Positions 14,798 to 23,560 of a stretch of DNA of 30,929 nucleotides are shown one piece after another. The translations under genes and the position numbers were made by a program. Each line of letters begins with the position of its first letter. The first letter of the stretch is position 1. Source of the stretch: JBCCMQ01 sp039179985 (lineage in GTDB: Bacteria; Pseudomonadota; Alphaproteobacteria; Rhodobacterales; Rhodobacteraceae); assembly GCA_039179985.1 (NCBI GenBank), contig JBCDED010000047.1:1-30929 (forward strand), written 5' to 3'. Under the pieces are notes generated by a model. It searched no databases. It had not been told where the DNA came from and worked only from the letters and a program-made list of their open reading frames with translations.

Positions 14798-16450
14798 TCA
14801 GGCGAGATCGCGCCGGGGCCCGTCGTTACGGTCAAGTACTGCGGCAGGCAGCGGATCCAGCCCGCGGATCATGTCGCTGGCCTTTTCGCCTATCATGATC
14901 GTAGGAGCGTTGGTGTTCGACGAGTTGATCGTTGGCATGATCGCACTGTCGCAGACGCGCAGCGCGTCGATCCCACGGACTTTCAATTCGGTGTCCACGA
15001 CCGCCATCTGGTCGCGGCCCATGCGGCAGGTTCCCACCGGGTGATGCTGGGTCTTGGCCATACGGTAGGCGTATTGCAGCAGGTCGTCTCGGGTTCTCAC
15101 GTCAGGCCCCGGCAGTGCCTCGCGAGACAGGAAGGGCTTCATCGCCGGCTGCGACAGGATGGCCCGCGCAATCTCCAGCCCATCGAGCGCCGCCTCGCGG
15201 TCCTGCGGGTCGGACCAGTAGTTTGGGTCGATCAGCGGCGCGTCTTTTGGGTCGTCGGAGGCCAGCGCTACCGACCCGCGCGATTTCGGGCGCATGTAGG
15301 CAGCGTTCAGCGTGACGCCGCCCTTGTCGATGGTCACGATGCCTTTCTCGATGCCCGACCCCTGTCCGAAGTGAAACTGCGTGTCCGGCAAGGGCGCGGC
15401 GTCGCTGGAGTACCAGAAGGCGCCCGTTTCAAAGAGCGATGAGGTGACGGGGCCGGATTTGAAGATCTTGTATTGCAGCGCCGCAATGGCTGAACGCGGG
15501 AATTTGTCCATCCCGTCGTAGCTGTAGCGCCCGCTACATTCCCCGAGCGCGCAGAGATCGAGATGGTCCTGCAGGTTCTGGCCAACGCCCGGCAGGTCGT
15601 GCTGAACCTCGACGCCCACGGACTTCAGGGCGTCCGCCGGGCCGATGCCCGATAGCAGCAAAAGCCGCGGGCTGCCGATGGCGCCTGAGGTGACAAGCAC
15701 CTCGCGCGCCGCGCGATAAATCCTGCGCCCGCCATTCTCGGCCACCTCAACACCGATCGCGCGCCGGCCGTCCAGCACAATACGGCGGACCTGCTGGTCG
15801 GAGCGCAGTGTCAGGTTGGGGCGCTTCAACGCTGGATGCAGAAACGCGGTTGCAGCCGAAGATCGCTGCACGTCGCGCTGCGTCAGCTGGTAGTACCCGG
15901 TGCCCGCCTGCTGCTGGCCGTTGAAGTCGGGGTTATAGGGGATCCCGTATTGCTGGGCCGCTCGAATGAAGGCGTCGCAAATCGGCAGCGCGCCGCGGGG
16001 CGCGGAGACACCCAGCGGTCCCTCGGTGCCGTGGTAAGCATCGTGAAAGCGCTCATTGCCTTCGGCGCGTTTGAAATAGGGCAGGATATCGCGGTAGCTC
16101 CAGCCCTCGCATCCCTCTTCGGCCCAGGCGTCGTAGTCTTTGGCGTTGCCGCGCGTGTAGACCTGCGCGTTGATCGTGCTTCCGCCGCCCAGAACCTTGG
16201 CTTGCGTGTACCACAGCACGCGGTCGTTCATGTGCTTCTGGGGCACCGTGGACCAGCCCCAACTGCCGATGCCCTTGGTCATTTTCGCAAAGCCCGCGGG
16301 CCAGTGGAAAAGAAAGTTCTTGTCGGCTCCCCCCGCTTCAAGGATCAGAACCGAAACATCCGCATCCTCGGTCAGTCGCGACGCCAGAACACAGCCCGAG
16401 GATCCAGCGCCCACGATAATGTAGTCGTATTCTGAGGATGCGTCGGTCAC
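14798..16450 (-). CDS. GMC-family FAD-dependent oxidoreductase (choline dehydrogenase-like)
   Basis: The 550-residue flavoprotein carries the FAD dinucleotide motif IIVGAGSSGCVLASRL near residue 10, the GMC signature region VLGGGSTINAQVYTRGNAKD, the second signature VLVTSGAIGSPRLLLLSGIG, and the C-terminal catalytic histidine stretch KTQHHPVGTCRMG with the SNTNAPTIMIGEKASDMI end. GMC enzymes oxidise alcohols and polyols, passing electrons to quinone or oxygen. I start at GTG 16450 because AGGAGG sits 5-6 bases upstream; an upstream GTG at 16471 lies within an inverted repeat. It is the last gene of the minus-strand run, separated from the zinc alcohol dehydrogenase by 69 bases, and probably oxidises the imported substrate or a derivative. 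Confidence 0.93.
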   Translation of the reverse strand: MTDASSEYDYIIVGAGSSGCVLASRLTEDADVSVLILEAGGADKNFLFHWPAGFAKMTKGIGSWGWSTVPQKHMNDRVLWYTQAKVLGGGSTINAQVYTRGNAKDYDAWAEEGCEGWSYRDILPYFKRAEGNERFHDAYHGTEGPLGVSAPRGALPICDAFIRAAQQYGIPYNPDFNGQQQAGTGYYQLTQRDVQRSSAATAFLHPALKRPNLTLRSDQQVRRIVLDGRRAIGVEVAENGGRRIYRAAREVLVTSGAIGSPRLLLLSGIGPADALKSVGVEVQHDLPGVGQNLQDHLDLCALGECSGRYSYDGMDKFPRSAIAALQYKIFKSGPVTSSLFETGAFWYSSDAAPLPDTQFHFGQGSGIEKGIVTIDKGGVTLNAAYMRPKSRGSVALASDDPKDAPLIDPNYWSDPQDREAALDGLEIARAILSQPAMKPFLSREALPGPDVRTRDDLLQYAYRMAKTQHHPVGTCRMGRDQMAVVDTELKVRGIDALRVCDSAIMPTINSSNTNAPTIMIGEKASDMIRGLDPLPAAVLDRNDGPRRDLA

Positions 16451-16463
16451 TTTTCCCTCCTGG

Positions 16464-16479
16464 GTAACCACTTGGTTAC
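16464..16479. promoter_or_regulatory. Inverted repeat, candidate operator before the GMC gene
   Basis: GTAACCA-CT-TGGTTAC is a perfect inverted repeat with 7-base arms and a 2-base centre, directly upstream of the AGGAGG site of the GMC oxidoreductase. Its size resembles sites of LacI- or GntR-family repressors. It lies in the largest gap (69 bp) within the minus-strand run, so it may mark a separate promoter. The regulator is not in this window. Confidence 0.55.
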
Positions 16480-16519
16480 ACTAAGATCATTGGGACGCGC
16501 GCCTGCGTGTGTCAAGCGT

Positions 16520-17512
16520 TCAGGTGCCCGGCACGACGATCGCGCGGACTTCGCCGGGTAGCGCGGGCGCGGCGATGGCTCCCGCCGCTTCCTCCAACGT
16601 GATCGTGCGGCTGATGAGCGGCGCCACGTTAATTGTGCCATCGGCAATCATCTGGGCGGCGCGGCCATGTGTGAATGGGTTGAGAAAACTGAAATGCATC
16701 TGGATCTCGCGAAAGAGCAGATCGAAGGGTTCCACTGGCACTTCCTCGCCCTGCGGCAAAACCCCCAGAACAACAACCCGGCCGCCCGTGCGCGCCAACT
16801 TCGGCGCCATCGCGACGGTTGCCGCAACGCCCGCGCATTCGACGACCAAATCAGCACCCTCTGGCCAGATCGCGCGCAGGCCCTCCTCGGCCCCCACCGC
16901 ATGATCCGCCCCGTTCTCAAGTCCAAGCGCCTGTTTGTCGGCACTCCGCGTCAGCAGCATCACCTCGCTGCCCGCGAGTTTGGCAAGCTGCACCGCCATC
17001 AGACCGATAACACCGCCGCCTATCACCAGCACACGCTCGCCGGGGCGCGCCGCCCCAAGGTCCATGCCGTGCATCGTGCAGGCCAAAGGCTCACAAAAAG
17101 CACCGTGGAGCGGGTCGATATCGTCGGGCAGTACATGGGCTTTTGCCGCCGGAAACGCGCAGAATTCCGCAAATCCGCCGTCGCGGTGAATGCCCGTGGC
17201 GACGTTCCGGGTGCACAGGTTAACCCGGCCCCGCAGACACTGGGCGCAGGTCCCGCACCAGGTGTTGGGGTCACAGGTCACGCGGGTGCCTTCGGCAATG
17301 TCGGTGCCGTTGCTATCGACGACGATGCCGGAGAATTCATGACCCAAGATCTTGCCCGGAACCGAGGGAAACTCACCCTTAAAAAGATGCCGGTCGGTCC
17401 CGCAAATTCCCGACGCTTCGACCTTGATCACAATATCGCCGGGGCCGGGTTTGGGCTTACCTACATCAACAGTGCGGATGTCGCCGGTTCCCTGAAGCTG
17501 TGTCGCGCGCAT
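16520..17512 (-). CDS. Zinc-dependent alcohol/polyol dehydrogenase (medium-chain family)
   Basis: The 330-residue protein is a zinc alcohol dehydrogenase of the sorbitol/threonine dehydrogenase type. Catalytic zinc ligands are Cys37 (GICGTD) and His58-Glu59 (GHEFSG). The structural zinc lobe has Cys86, Cys89, Cys92 and Cys100 (WCGTCAQCLRGRVNLC), and the NAD site is VLVIGGGVIGLMAVQLAK. Such enzymes reversibly oxidise a secondary alcohol of a polyol or sugar to a ketone. The start ATG at 17512 has AAGGACG upstream. It lies 17 bases after the DUF4432 gene in the same transport-linked run. Together with the kinase and aldolase, it fits conversion of a polyol to a ketose. Confidence 0.92.
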   Translation of the reverse strand: MRATQLQGTGDIRTVDVGKPKPGPGDIVIKVEASGICGTDRHLFKGEFPSVPGKILGHEFSGIVVDSNGTDIAEGTRVTCDPNTWCGTCAQCLRGRVNLCTRNVATGIHRDGGFAEFCAFPAAKAHVLPDDIDPLHGAFCEPLACTMHGMDLGAARPGERVLVIGGGVIGLMAVQLAKLAGSEVMLLTRSADKQALGLENGADHAVGAEEGLRAIWPEGADLVVECAGVAATVAMAPKLARTGGRVVVLGVLPQGEEVPVEPFDLLFREIQMHFSFLNPFTHGRAAQMIADGTINVAPLISRTITLEEAAGAIAAPALPGEVRAIVVPGT

Positions 17513-17529
17513 CGTCCTTGCCTCTCGCT

Positions 17530-18606
17530 CTAGTTGGCCTTTGCCCGTTGGATGGTTTCAAGGGCCTGCCCAGTCTCCTCCGCGGTCAGGAGTCCCAGGG
17601 TGATATCAGCCCGCCAGCGCGCCCCGCCCTCCAGCGTCAGGACACGGCCTTTCGCCTTCTCGGCGCTGTAGCCCTCCACCCCCGCAGTGGATGGGAACGC
17701 AATGCCGATCCCTTCCTGATCGGGCGTCCGGCAGATCCAGCGGGTGCACATGGATGTCTGGGCAGGCCGGAAGCGGATGTAGTCGGCGGTGCCGTCGGGG
17801 TGCCTCTGCAGAGCGTGGGCAAAGCCTTGCGGATCCGGTTTCGGGTCGATCTCGAACACCGCTTCGGGATCGAAGGCCAATCCGGGCCGTAGGACATGGT
17901 GCACGGCAGGGTCCCGCGCCAGATCTTCGATGAAGTCCAGATAGCCCGCGGGTGGTGTGATATGCGCCGGGACCGAGCGGCGCACGCGGACCGCCTCTGG
18001 CGTGTAATCCGCTGTGTAATGCAGCTCTCCGTGATCGACGGGCAGAAAGTTCGCATGGGCTAGATACATCAGGTCCATTGGCGTGCGTTTGAGGTTTTCG
18101 ATTTCAATAGAAACGTCAATCAACGCAGAGCCCGCCGAAAGCGTTGTGCAGACGGTGGCGCGGTAGTTCGTGGAGAACGCAACACTGTGCTGGTAGGTGC
18201 CGGCGACGGACAGGCTCTTGCCCTCAGAGACCTCCAGCCAGGCGGTCTGATAGGGCGCGTTCGGCAACTCGCCATGGAGCGGGTGAGTATCCCCCGGACC
18301 AGGCGCCCCGAGCCCGGCCAATCCACAATGGATCAGAAACGCGCCGTAGGTCTCCAGATAGACCTGGGTGGGCACCGGATGATCGAACAGCGAGCGCATG
18401 GTCAGACCGCGGCCGTCGAAACCCGCACGCCAAATCTGCTGGCCCTGGTAAGGCAAGACCGTGATCTCGCCCCGCGTATTTCGCACACGCAAAGCCGCAA
18501 CGCCACCGGGGTAGCGGAACGCCGATGCCGAAAGCTCGGACGACTGGCAAATCGGGTGTTCGGTCTCGCCGAACAAGGAGCCTTGGAGGTCGACGCGTAC
18601 CACCAT
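17530..18606 (-). CDS. DUF4432 / aldose 1-epimerase-like protein
   Basis: The 358-residue protein looks like a galactose-mutarotase-fold protein of the DUF4432 class. Visible landmarks are a beta-rich N-terminus with VLPYQGQQIWRAGFDGRGLT, the segment HCGLAGLGAPGPGDTHPLHGELPNAPYQ with the conserved His residues, and MYLAHANFLPVDHGELHY. Family members are predicted to interconvert anomers or bind sugar; few are characterised. The 8-base spacing to the ABC ATPase and 17-base spacing to the dehydrogenase put it firmly in the transport operon. A mutarotase step would supply the anomer used by the dehydrogenases. The fold assignment is by eye and moderately sure. Confidence 0.82.
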   Translation of the reverse strand: MVVRVDLQGSLFGETEHPICQSSELSASAFRYPGGVAALRVRNTRGEITVLPYQGQQIWRAGFDGRGLTMRSLFDHPVPTQVYLETYGAFLIHCGLAGLGAPGPGDTHPLHGELPNAPYQTAWLEVSEGKSLSVAGTYQHSVAFSTNYRATVCTTLSAGSALIDVSIEIENLKRTPMDLMYLAHANFLPVDHGELHYTADYTPEAVRVRRSVPAHITPPAGYLDFIEDLARDPAVHHVLRPGLAFDPEAVFEIDPKPDPQGFAHALQRHPDGTADYIRFRPAQTSMCTRWICRTPDQEGIGIAFPSTAGVEGYSAEKAKGRVLTLEGGARWRADITLGLLTAEETGQALETIQRAKAN

Positions 18607-18614
18607 ACCGGCAC

Positions 18615-19685
18615 CTACCGGATCCGCTGGCCGTTGCTTTCGTCGAAGACAAAGAGATGATCGCGCGGGACCACCACGCCCACCTTGTCGCCCTGCTCGC
18701 CCGTGAAGTCCTTCGATGCCTTTACCGAGATCTGATCGCCACCCCAGTCAACGGTGACAAGCGCATGGTCGCCGATCAGTTCGTTGGTGTAGATTGTCCC
18801 GGCCAGTGTGCCTTCGGAGGGAGGGGCGATCTGGCAGTCTTCGGGACGCACGCCCATCACCGCCTGCGGCACCTGATCCGACACCGTTGTTTCAACCCGG
18901 ACGCCATTGGTGACGAAATGATTGCCGTCAAGGTTGCCGTGGATGACGTTCATGGGCGGCGAGCCGATGAACTGGGCAACAAAGAGGTTCGCGGGATCGT
19001 TGTAGATCTCTGCCGGGGTTGCCAGCTGCTGCAGTACACCTTTTTCAAGGATCGCCACCCGGTGCGCGAGGGTCATGGCCTCGATCTGGTCATGGGTTAC
19101 GTAGATCGTCGTGATGCCCATGGATTTCTGCATGTGCTTGAGTTCTGCGCGCATATGGCCGCGCAGCTTGGCATCGAGGTTTGACAGCGGCTCGTCCATC
19201 AGAAAGACCGAAGGCCGCCGGATGATCGCTCGTGCAAGCGCGACGCGCTGCCTTTGGCCGCCGGAAAGCTCGCGGGGATAGCGCTCGAGCAGACCGTCAA
19301 GCTGAACCTGCTTGGCCGCATCCAGGATCGCCGCGTCCATCTCGTCTTTTCCGACCTGGCGCACCTTCAGTGGAAAGCCGATGTTCTCGGCCACGGTTTT
19401 GTGCGGGTAAAGCGCGTAGGACTGAAACACCATGGAGATGTCGCGGTACTTGGGCAGGATATCGGTGACGTTCAGATCATCGATGTAGACAGACCCCGCC
19501 GAGGGTGTCTCGAGCCCCGACAGAATGCGCAAAGCCGTCGTTTTGCCCGACCCGGAGGCGCCGAGCAGCACGACAAATTCGCCCGGCGTCACGTCAAGAT
19601 CGAAGTTCTCCAGCACCTGTACGGCGCCGAAGCTCTTTTCCACGTTTTCGAACCGGACCGATGCCTTGTGGCCGAATTCACCCAT
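18615..19685 (-). CDS. Sugar ABC transporter ATP-binding protein (UgpC/MalK type)
   Basis: The 356-residue ATPase has a complete set of motifs: Walker A GASGSGKT (residues 42-49), Q-loop Gln88 (VFQSYALYPH), signature LSGGQRQRVALARA (from residue 140), Walker B VFLMDEPLSNLDAKL (from residue 160) and H-loop His198 (YVTHDQIEAMTLAHRV). The C-terminal third (from about 240) is the OB-like regulatory domain of the MalK/UgpC class, which contacts the permeases. Such ATPases energise import of mono- and oligosaccharides, polyols or glycerol-phosphate. It starts 3 bases after the second permease gene and is followed 8 bases later by the DUF4432 gene. Confidence 0.96.
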   Translation of the reverse strand: MGEFGHKASVRFENVEKSFGAVQVLENFDLDVTPGEFVVLLGASGSGKTTALRILSGLETPSAGSVYIDDLNVTDILPKYRDISMVFQSYALYPHKTVAENIGFPLKVRQVGKDEMDAAILDAAKQVQLDGLLERYPRELSGGQRQRVALARAIIRRPSVFLMDEPLSNLDAKLRGHMRAELKHMQKSMGITTIYVTHDQIEAMTLAHRVAILEKGVLQQLATPAEIYNDPANLFVAQFIGSPPMNVIHGNLDGNHFVTNGVRVETTVSDQVPQAVMGVRPEDCQIAPPSEGTLAGTIYTNELIGDHALVTVDWGGDQISVKASKDFTGEQGDKVGVVVPRDHLFVFDESNGQRIR

Positions 19686-19688
19686 GTC

Positions 19689-20873
19689 TTAACCCTTTAC
19701 CGCGCCCAGCAAGACGCCTCTTGAGATGAACCGCGTCAGCAGGATGGCCATGACGATCACCGGTATGATCATCAAGACGATCACTGCGCACATCTCCCAC
19801 CAGAAGACGCCCTTTTCGCCCGCGTTTTTGGCGGCCACCATGATTGGCATGGTCTGCACCTTCACGGTCGCGAGGAAAACCGCGAAGAGATATTCGTTCC
19901 AGCTGAGCACGAGGATCAAAAGCGTCGTTGCCGCGAGGCCCGGGCGGGTCAGGGGCAGCACGATTTCCCAGAAGATGCGCGGCCGCGTGGCACCGTCGAG
20001 CTGTGCGGATTCCTCCAGTTCCACCGGTAGATTCGCAAAGAAGTCATGCATCAACCAGACCACGATGGGCATGTTTGCCACCGCATAGAGCAGGATCAGC
20101 GCCAGATGGGTGTCGAGCATCCCGACCGCCTGGAACATGACATAGAGCGGGATAACGACGACGATAGGCGGAAGGATCCGCTGCGAGATGATCCAGAACA
20201 GGATATCGCCGTTGCCAAGCGACAGCCGGAAATGCCGCCTGAGCGCCCGCGCGAGGAAATAGAACAGCGCCAGCGCAACAGTGGCCGAGGCCCACCAGGG
20301 CGCGCCCAGATAGGTCGTGGCCAAGATCACGAGGACGAGAAGAAGTACGAAGATCATGATGTTGCCAAAACGCGGCGCGTACTGAATACGCGCCAGGGCA
20401 TAGGCAGCCATGGATCCCACCAGCACGCAAAGCGCCGTCGAGAAGGTGCTGATCACGACAGAGTTGGTGAACGCAAGGTAGATCTTGCAGATCTGCGGCT
20501 CCATCGGTGCAAACGACACCACCGGCGAGATAATCCAGACAAGGCTGTTGTAGATCAAAAGCCAGAACTGCCGTGCGATGGCCGTGAAGTTGCAGTGCGG
20601 GTCCTCGGTGAACATCGTCCGCCAGGCGTCGAGCGTCGGCGTGAAATCCACCCAGGGGATGTAATAGGGCCCCTGGTTCACCGCTGCGGCATCTTTGAAA
20701 GAGGTGATCACCACCCAGTAGATCGGGAAGATCACAAAGGCCGACCAGACAATCAGCAACGTGTAGGCCACGACCTTAGAGGCCGGGGACATCTTGCCGA
20801 CGGCGGGCGCCTCGAAAAGCCGCTGCATCAGCGTGCGGTTGGCCTTGTTGAACCTATAGGTGGCGTCGCTCAT
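19689..20873 (-). CDS. Sugar ABC transporter permease, MalG type, enlarged
   Basis: The 394-residue permease is of the MalG class. The EAA loop that docks the ATPase is present (ELEESAQLDGATRPRIFWEIVLP, about residues 285-307), and the IISQRILPPIVVVIPLYVMF helix is typical. It is about 100 residues longer than most MalG-type permeases. Roughly residues 168-222 form an added hydrophobic pair (IMIFVLLLVLVILATTYLG and ASATVALALFYFLARAL) between ALARI and IISQRILPP, where the usual protein has only a short loop. A longer extracytoplasmic region (about residues 60-130, with one Cys) is also present. Its start overlaps the stop of the MalF-type gene by 4 bases, and the ATPase follows after 3 bases. 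Confidence 0.93.
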   Translation of the reverse strand: MSDATYRFNKANRTLMQRLFEAPAVGKMSPASKVVAYTLLIVWSAFVIFPIYWVVITSFKDAAAVNQGPYYIPWVDFTPTLDAWRTMFTEDPHCNFTAIARQFWLLIYNSLVWIISPVVSFAPMEPQICKIYLAFTNSVVISTFSTALCVLVGSMAAYALARIQYAPRFGNIMIFVLLLVLVILATTYLGAPWWASATVALALFYFLARALRRHFRLSLGNGDILFWIISQRILPPIVVVIPLYVMFQAVGMLDTHLALILLYAVANMPIVVWLMHDFFANLPVELEESAQLDGATRPRIFWEIVLPLTRPGLAATTLLILVLSWNEYLFAVFLATVKVQTMPIMVAAKNAGEKGVFWWEMCAVIVLMIIPVIVMAILLTRFISRGVLLGAVKG

Positions 20874-22024
20874 GCGCGGGTCTTTCTGATCTGGCCTAGC
20901 ACGACGTAGTTGAAGAACGACGCACAGACGACGACCGTGAGGATCAAGAGCAGATAGGCAATGGCAGCCGAGGATCCGAGGTCATTCGCGCGCCAAATGT
21001 AAAGGGCGTTCAGTGTCATGGATTCGGTCGCAGAGCCCGGTCCGCCACCGGTCATGATGTTGGGCAGATCGACGATCTTGAAGGCTTCGATCATGCGGAT
21101 CAGCAGGACGGTCACCGCCACCGGTAGGATCTGCGGCCAGGTGATTTCGCGGAAGATCTGAACACTCGAGGCGCCGTCCACCTGCGCCGCTTCCACGTGA
21201 TCTCTGGGGATATTCTCAAGCGCGGCCAGCATGCAGATGAAGATGAACGGAATCCACTGCCAGCTGTCGCAAACGACCATGATAAAGCGCGCCGACCAGG
21301 CGTCCGCGGACCAGACCCAATCCTGCAGCCCCACAAGCTTGAGGAAAGGCTCGAACGGCCCCTTGGTGACATCGGCGACCATCTTCATGGCGTAGCCGAC
21401 GCCAAGCGGTGTAATCATGAGTGGCACGAAAAAAACGACGCGGAAGAAGTTCTTACCGGAGATCGGTTGCGAACAGAGAAACGCCAGCCCGGTGCCGATC
21501 ACGAACTGGATCGCGCAGCCGACGAAGACGTAGAAAAGCGTGGTGTAGAGCGTGCCGATGGCATTGCCTGACAAAAGCGAGGCGCAAAGGATCCAGGCCA
21601 GGAAGATCGCCATGGCGGCCGAGATCGACCGGCCCAGCATCCCCACCCATGTGGTGATCCTGAGCGAGCGGAAGAGCCACCAGAGAACGGCCGCCACGAT
21701 GATGGCAAAAAGGACCATGCCAAAGATGCTGACGGGATCTGTGCGGCCCAGAAAATGCACCTCGGCGCTGCCGAAAAACTGTTTCGCGAAATTCCGGAAC
21801 CCGACGTAGCGAAACTTCAGCCCCTCGGGCATGAATCGCACGCGGCTCAGCGCGAAGAATATAGAATAGACCGTTGGAAAAATAGCGAAAATCAGGATCA
21901 TCGTTACTGCGGGCGCAATAAAGAACGTGCCCGAATGGCGGTCGATCCATTCGCCCAGGCGTTCGCGCCCGGATATACCAGCCGAGCGCGCGCCCGGCTG
22001 GTAAGTGCTATCGTAAGACGCCAC
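20870..22024 (-). CDS. Sugar ABC transporter permease, MalF/UgpA type, enlarged
   Basis: The 384-residue permease has the EAA loop (DHVEAAQVDGASSVQIFREITWP) of binding-protein-dependent importers and conserved transmembrane segments. Like its partner it is longer than the usual 290-310 residues. Residues of about 86-157 contain an extra hydrophobic pair (SIFGMVLFAIIVAAVLWWLF and AMAIFLAWILCASLL) inserted between the first periplasmic segment (YVGFRNFAKQFF) and the IGTLYTTLFYVFVGCAIQF helix. The start is GTG 22024 with a weak ribosome-binding site, 11 bases after the binding-protein stop, so translation may be coupled. It overlaps the MalG-type gene by 4 bases. Together they form the membrane channel of one importer. 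Confidence 0.93.
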   Translation of the reverse strand: MASYDSTYQPGARSAGISGRERLGEWIDRHSGTFFIAPAVTMILIFAIFPTVYSIFFALSRVRFMPEGLKFRYVGFRNFAKQFFGSAEVHFLGRTDPVSIFGMVLFAIIVAAVLWWLFRSLRITTWVGMLGRSISAAMAIFLAWILCASLLSGNAIGTLYTTLFYVFVGCAIQFVIGTGLAFLCSQPISGKNFFRVVFFVPLMITPLGVGYAMKMVADVTKGPFEPFLKLVGLQDWVWSADAWSARFIMVVCDSWQWIPFIFICMLAALENIPRDHVEAAQVDGASSVQIFREITWPQILPVAVTVLLIRMIEAFKIVDLPNIMTGGGPGSATESMTLNALYIWRANDLGSSAAIAYLLLILTVVVCASFFNYVVLGQIRKTRA

Positions 22025-22035
22025 GGTTTATCGCG

Positions 22036-23520
22036 TCAGTTGGTGTTGATTCCGAGCGCAAGACCCTGCGCCGCGATCTGCGCGTCGCGACCGAAGTCCT
22101 CGGTGATCTCTTCCCAACCTTCCTCGATATTTGCGAGCGCTTCTTCCACCGTGATCTCACCCGCGAGATAGCGGGCAAGCTGCGTATCGAGCACCACGGC
22201 GGTATACTGCTGGGCACCCGGGATCTTCATGTCCGAAGACATGTTGGGATTGTCGAGCGCTGCGTTAATGGCCCCAAGATAGTTCTCGGCCAGTTCCGCC
22301 GGCATACCCGCTGCGACCCAGGGATCAACACTGGCAAGCTGCGACACACGGTAAGGGTTGTACCCGGTTGCGCCAATCGTCACGTCCACACCCGACTGTG
22401 CCGGCTGGTTCATGTACGACAGGAACGCGTAGGCGGCATCCTTGGTCGCCTGGTCCGCATTCTTGTTGATCGCACCGGCCCAGCCGCCGAAGGCAGCGAA
22501 CGGCGAATAGTTGATGCCGTCTTCCGAGTACGGGGCGCTATCGGGTGTCACCGGCACCAGTTCGCCGGTTTCACGGTCGAGAACCTCGCGCGAGCCAACG
22601 GCGGCAATCGCAAAGAGCTTGCCCTTAATCGAAGAGGCATCGTCGTCCAGCTGAAGCGTGCCGGGATCACCCCACTCGACGAGCAGTCCGCAACGGCCCG
22701 CTTTAAACAGCGCCCGGGTGTCGCCGATGTCCATGTTCAACTCTTCGGGCGGGCCGAACTCGCCGGTCGCCTTGTAAAGCTCGAACGCCTTCTTCCAACC
22801 CGCGTTGTTAATGAGCGGCTTCATGGTTTCGTTGTCGAAGTGGAAGCCCTGGGCGGTACCTTGTGTCTGCACGATGGGTGCAGCGAAGGTCTGAATCGCA
22901 AAGTAGGACTGGGCGTTGCGCTTTTTGAAGATGCACGAGCCGTAGTCCGCCTCGCCGTCACCGTTCATGTCCATCCCATGAATCTTTGAGGCGACATCCA
23001 GGTAATCTTCCCAGGTTTTCGGCGGCTCAAGACCTGCCTCATCCAGAATATCAGTGCGGTAGTAGACCATCTGGAAGTCACCATCGACCATCAGAAGCTT
23101 GGTCTTGCCGCCAACCTTCTGGCCGAACTCCCGGAAGTACGGGGCGATGTCGTCAAGCTCGATCTTGTCGTCGGCAGCCACGTAAGGGTCCAGGTCTTCA
23201 AGCAGCCCTGCGGCATCCAGTTCAACGCCCCAACCGGCGGCAAAGACGCCCACATCGATCGAGTTTGTTCCCGTGGCCCAGTCGTTCTGGATCTTCGGGA
23301 AAATCTCAGCGAAGGGCACCTCGGTCACGACGATCTTGGCACCGGTCAGTTCTTCGAAGTCCTTGCCCCGCTCGATCAGCGGGCCAGCGATGACGTAGCC
23401 GGGACGTGTCAGGATGTCGACTGTGACACCAGAGAAGTCCTGCGCGAACGCCGGGATGGCCGTCGTTCCAAGCGCTGCGGCGCTCAGCGACAGCGCGGAT
23501 ATATACTTTCCAAACACCAT
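22036..23520 (-). CDS. Sugar ABC transporter solute-binding protein (periplasmic)
   Basis: The 494-residue protein has a clear signal peptide (MVFGKYISALSLSAAALGTT) with cleavage expected after AFA at residues 24-26. The mature part is a family 1-type carbohydrate-binding protein: VTVDILTRPGYVIAGPLIERG at the start, IDVGVFAAGWGVELDAAGLL, MVYYRTDILDEAGLEPPKTWEDYLDVASKI and GRCGLLVEWGDPGTLQLDDD. Residues 184-192 (DMNGDGEAD) resemble a calcium-binding EF-hand loop. The ATG at 23520 has a GGGAGG site, so the gene should be strongly translated. It heads the transport run and delivers the unidentified sugar or polyol to the two permeases. Confidence 0.95.
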   Translation of the reverse strand: MVFGKYISALSLSAAALGTTAIPAFAQDFSGVTVDILTRPGYVIAGPLIERGKDFEELTGAKIVVTEVPFAEIFPKIQNDWATGTNSIDVGVFAAGWGVELDAAGLLEDLDPYVAADDKIELDDIAPYFREFGQKVGGKTKLLMVDGDFQMVYYRTDILDEAGLEPPKTWEDYLDVASKIHGMDMNGDGEADYGSCIFKKRNAQSYFAIQTFAAPIVQTQGTAQGFHFDNETMKPLINNAGWKKAFELYKATGEFGPPEELNMDIGDTRALFKAGRCGLLVEWGDPGTLQLDDDASSIKGKLFAIAAVGSREVLDRETGELVPVTPDSAPYSEDGINYSPFAAFGGWAGAINKNADQATKDAAYAFLSYMNQPAQSGVDVTIGATGYNPYRVSQLASVDPWVAAGMPAELAENYLGAINAALDNPNMSSDMKIPGAQQYTAVVLDTQLARYLAGEITVEEALANIEEGWEEITEDFGRDAQIAAQGLALGINTN

Positions 23521-23546
23521 GAATTTCCTCCCATTTCGATCTTGGC

Positions 23547-23560
23547 GAATGCAGGCATTC
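23547..23560. promoter_or_regulatory. Inverted repeat upstream of the binding-protein gene
   Basis: GAATGC-AG-GCATTC is a perfect inverted repeat with 6-base arms, 26 bases upstream of the binding-protein ATG, between the promoter region and the ribosome-binding site. It could be a repressor site for the transport operon, but a 6-base-arm palindrome can occur by chance. A second weaker one (TTCGC-GGATG-GCGAA) is at 23625-23639. Confidence 0.35.

Noticed and set aside
16667..17533. 288-codon plus-strand frame opposite the zinc dehydrogenase
   Set aside because: It is the mirror of a clear zinc alcohol dehydrogenase.
20046..20909. 287-codon plus-strand frame opposite the MalG-type permease
   Set aside because: Extreme His/Arg/Asp content mirrors the hydrophobic permease codons; no motifs.
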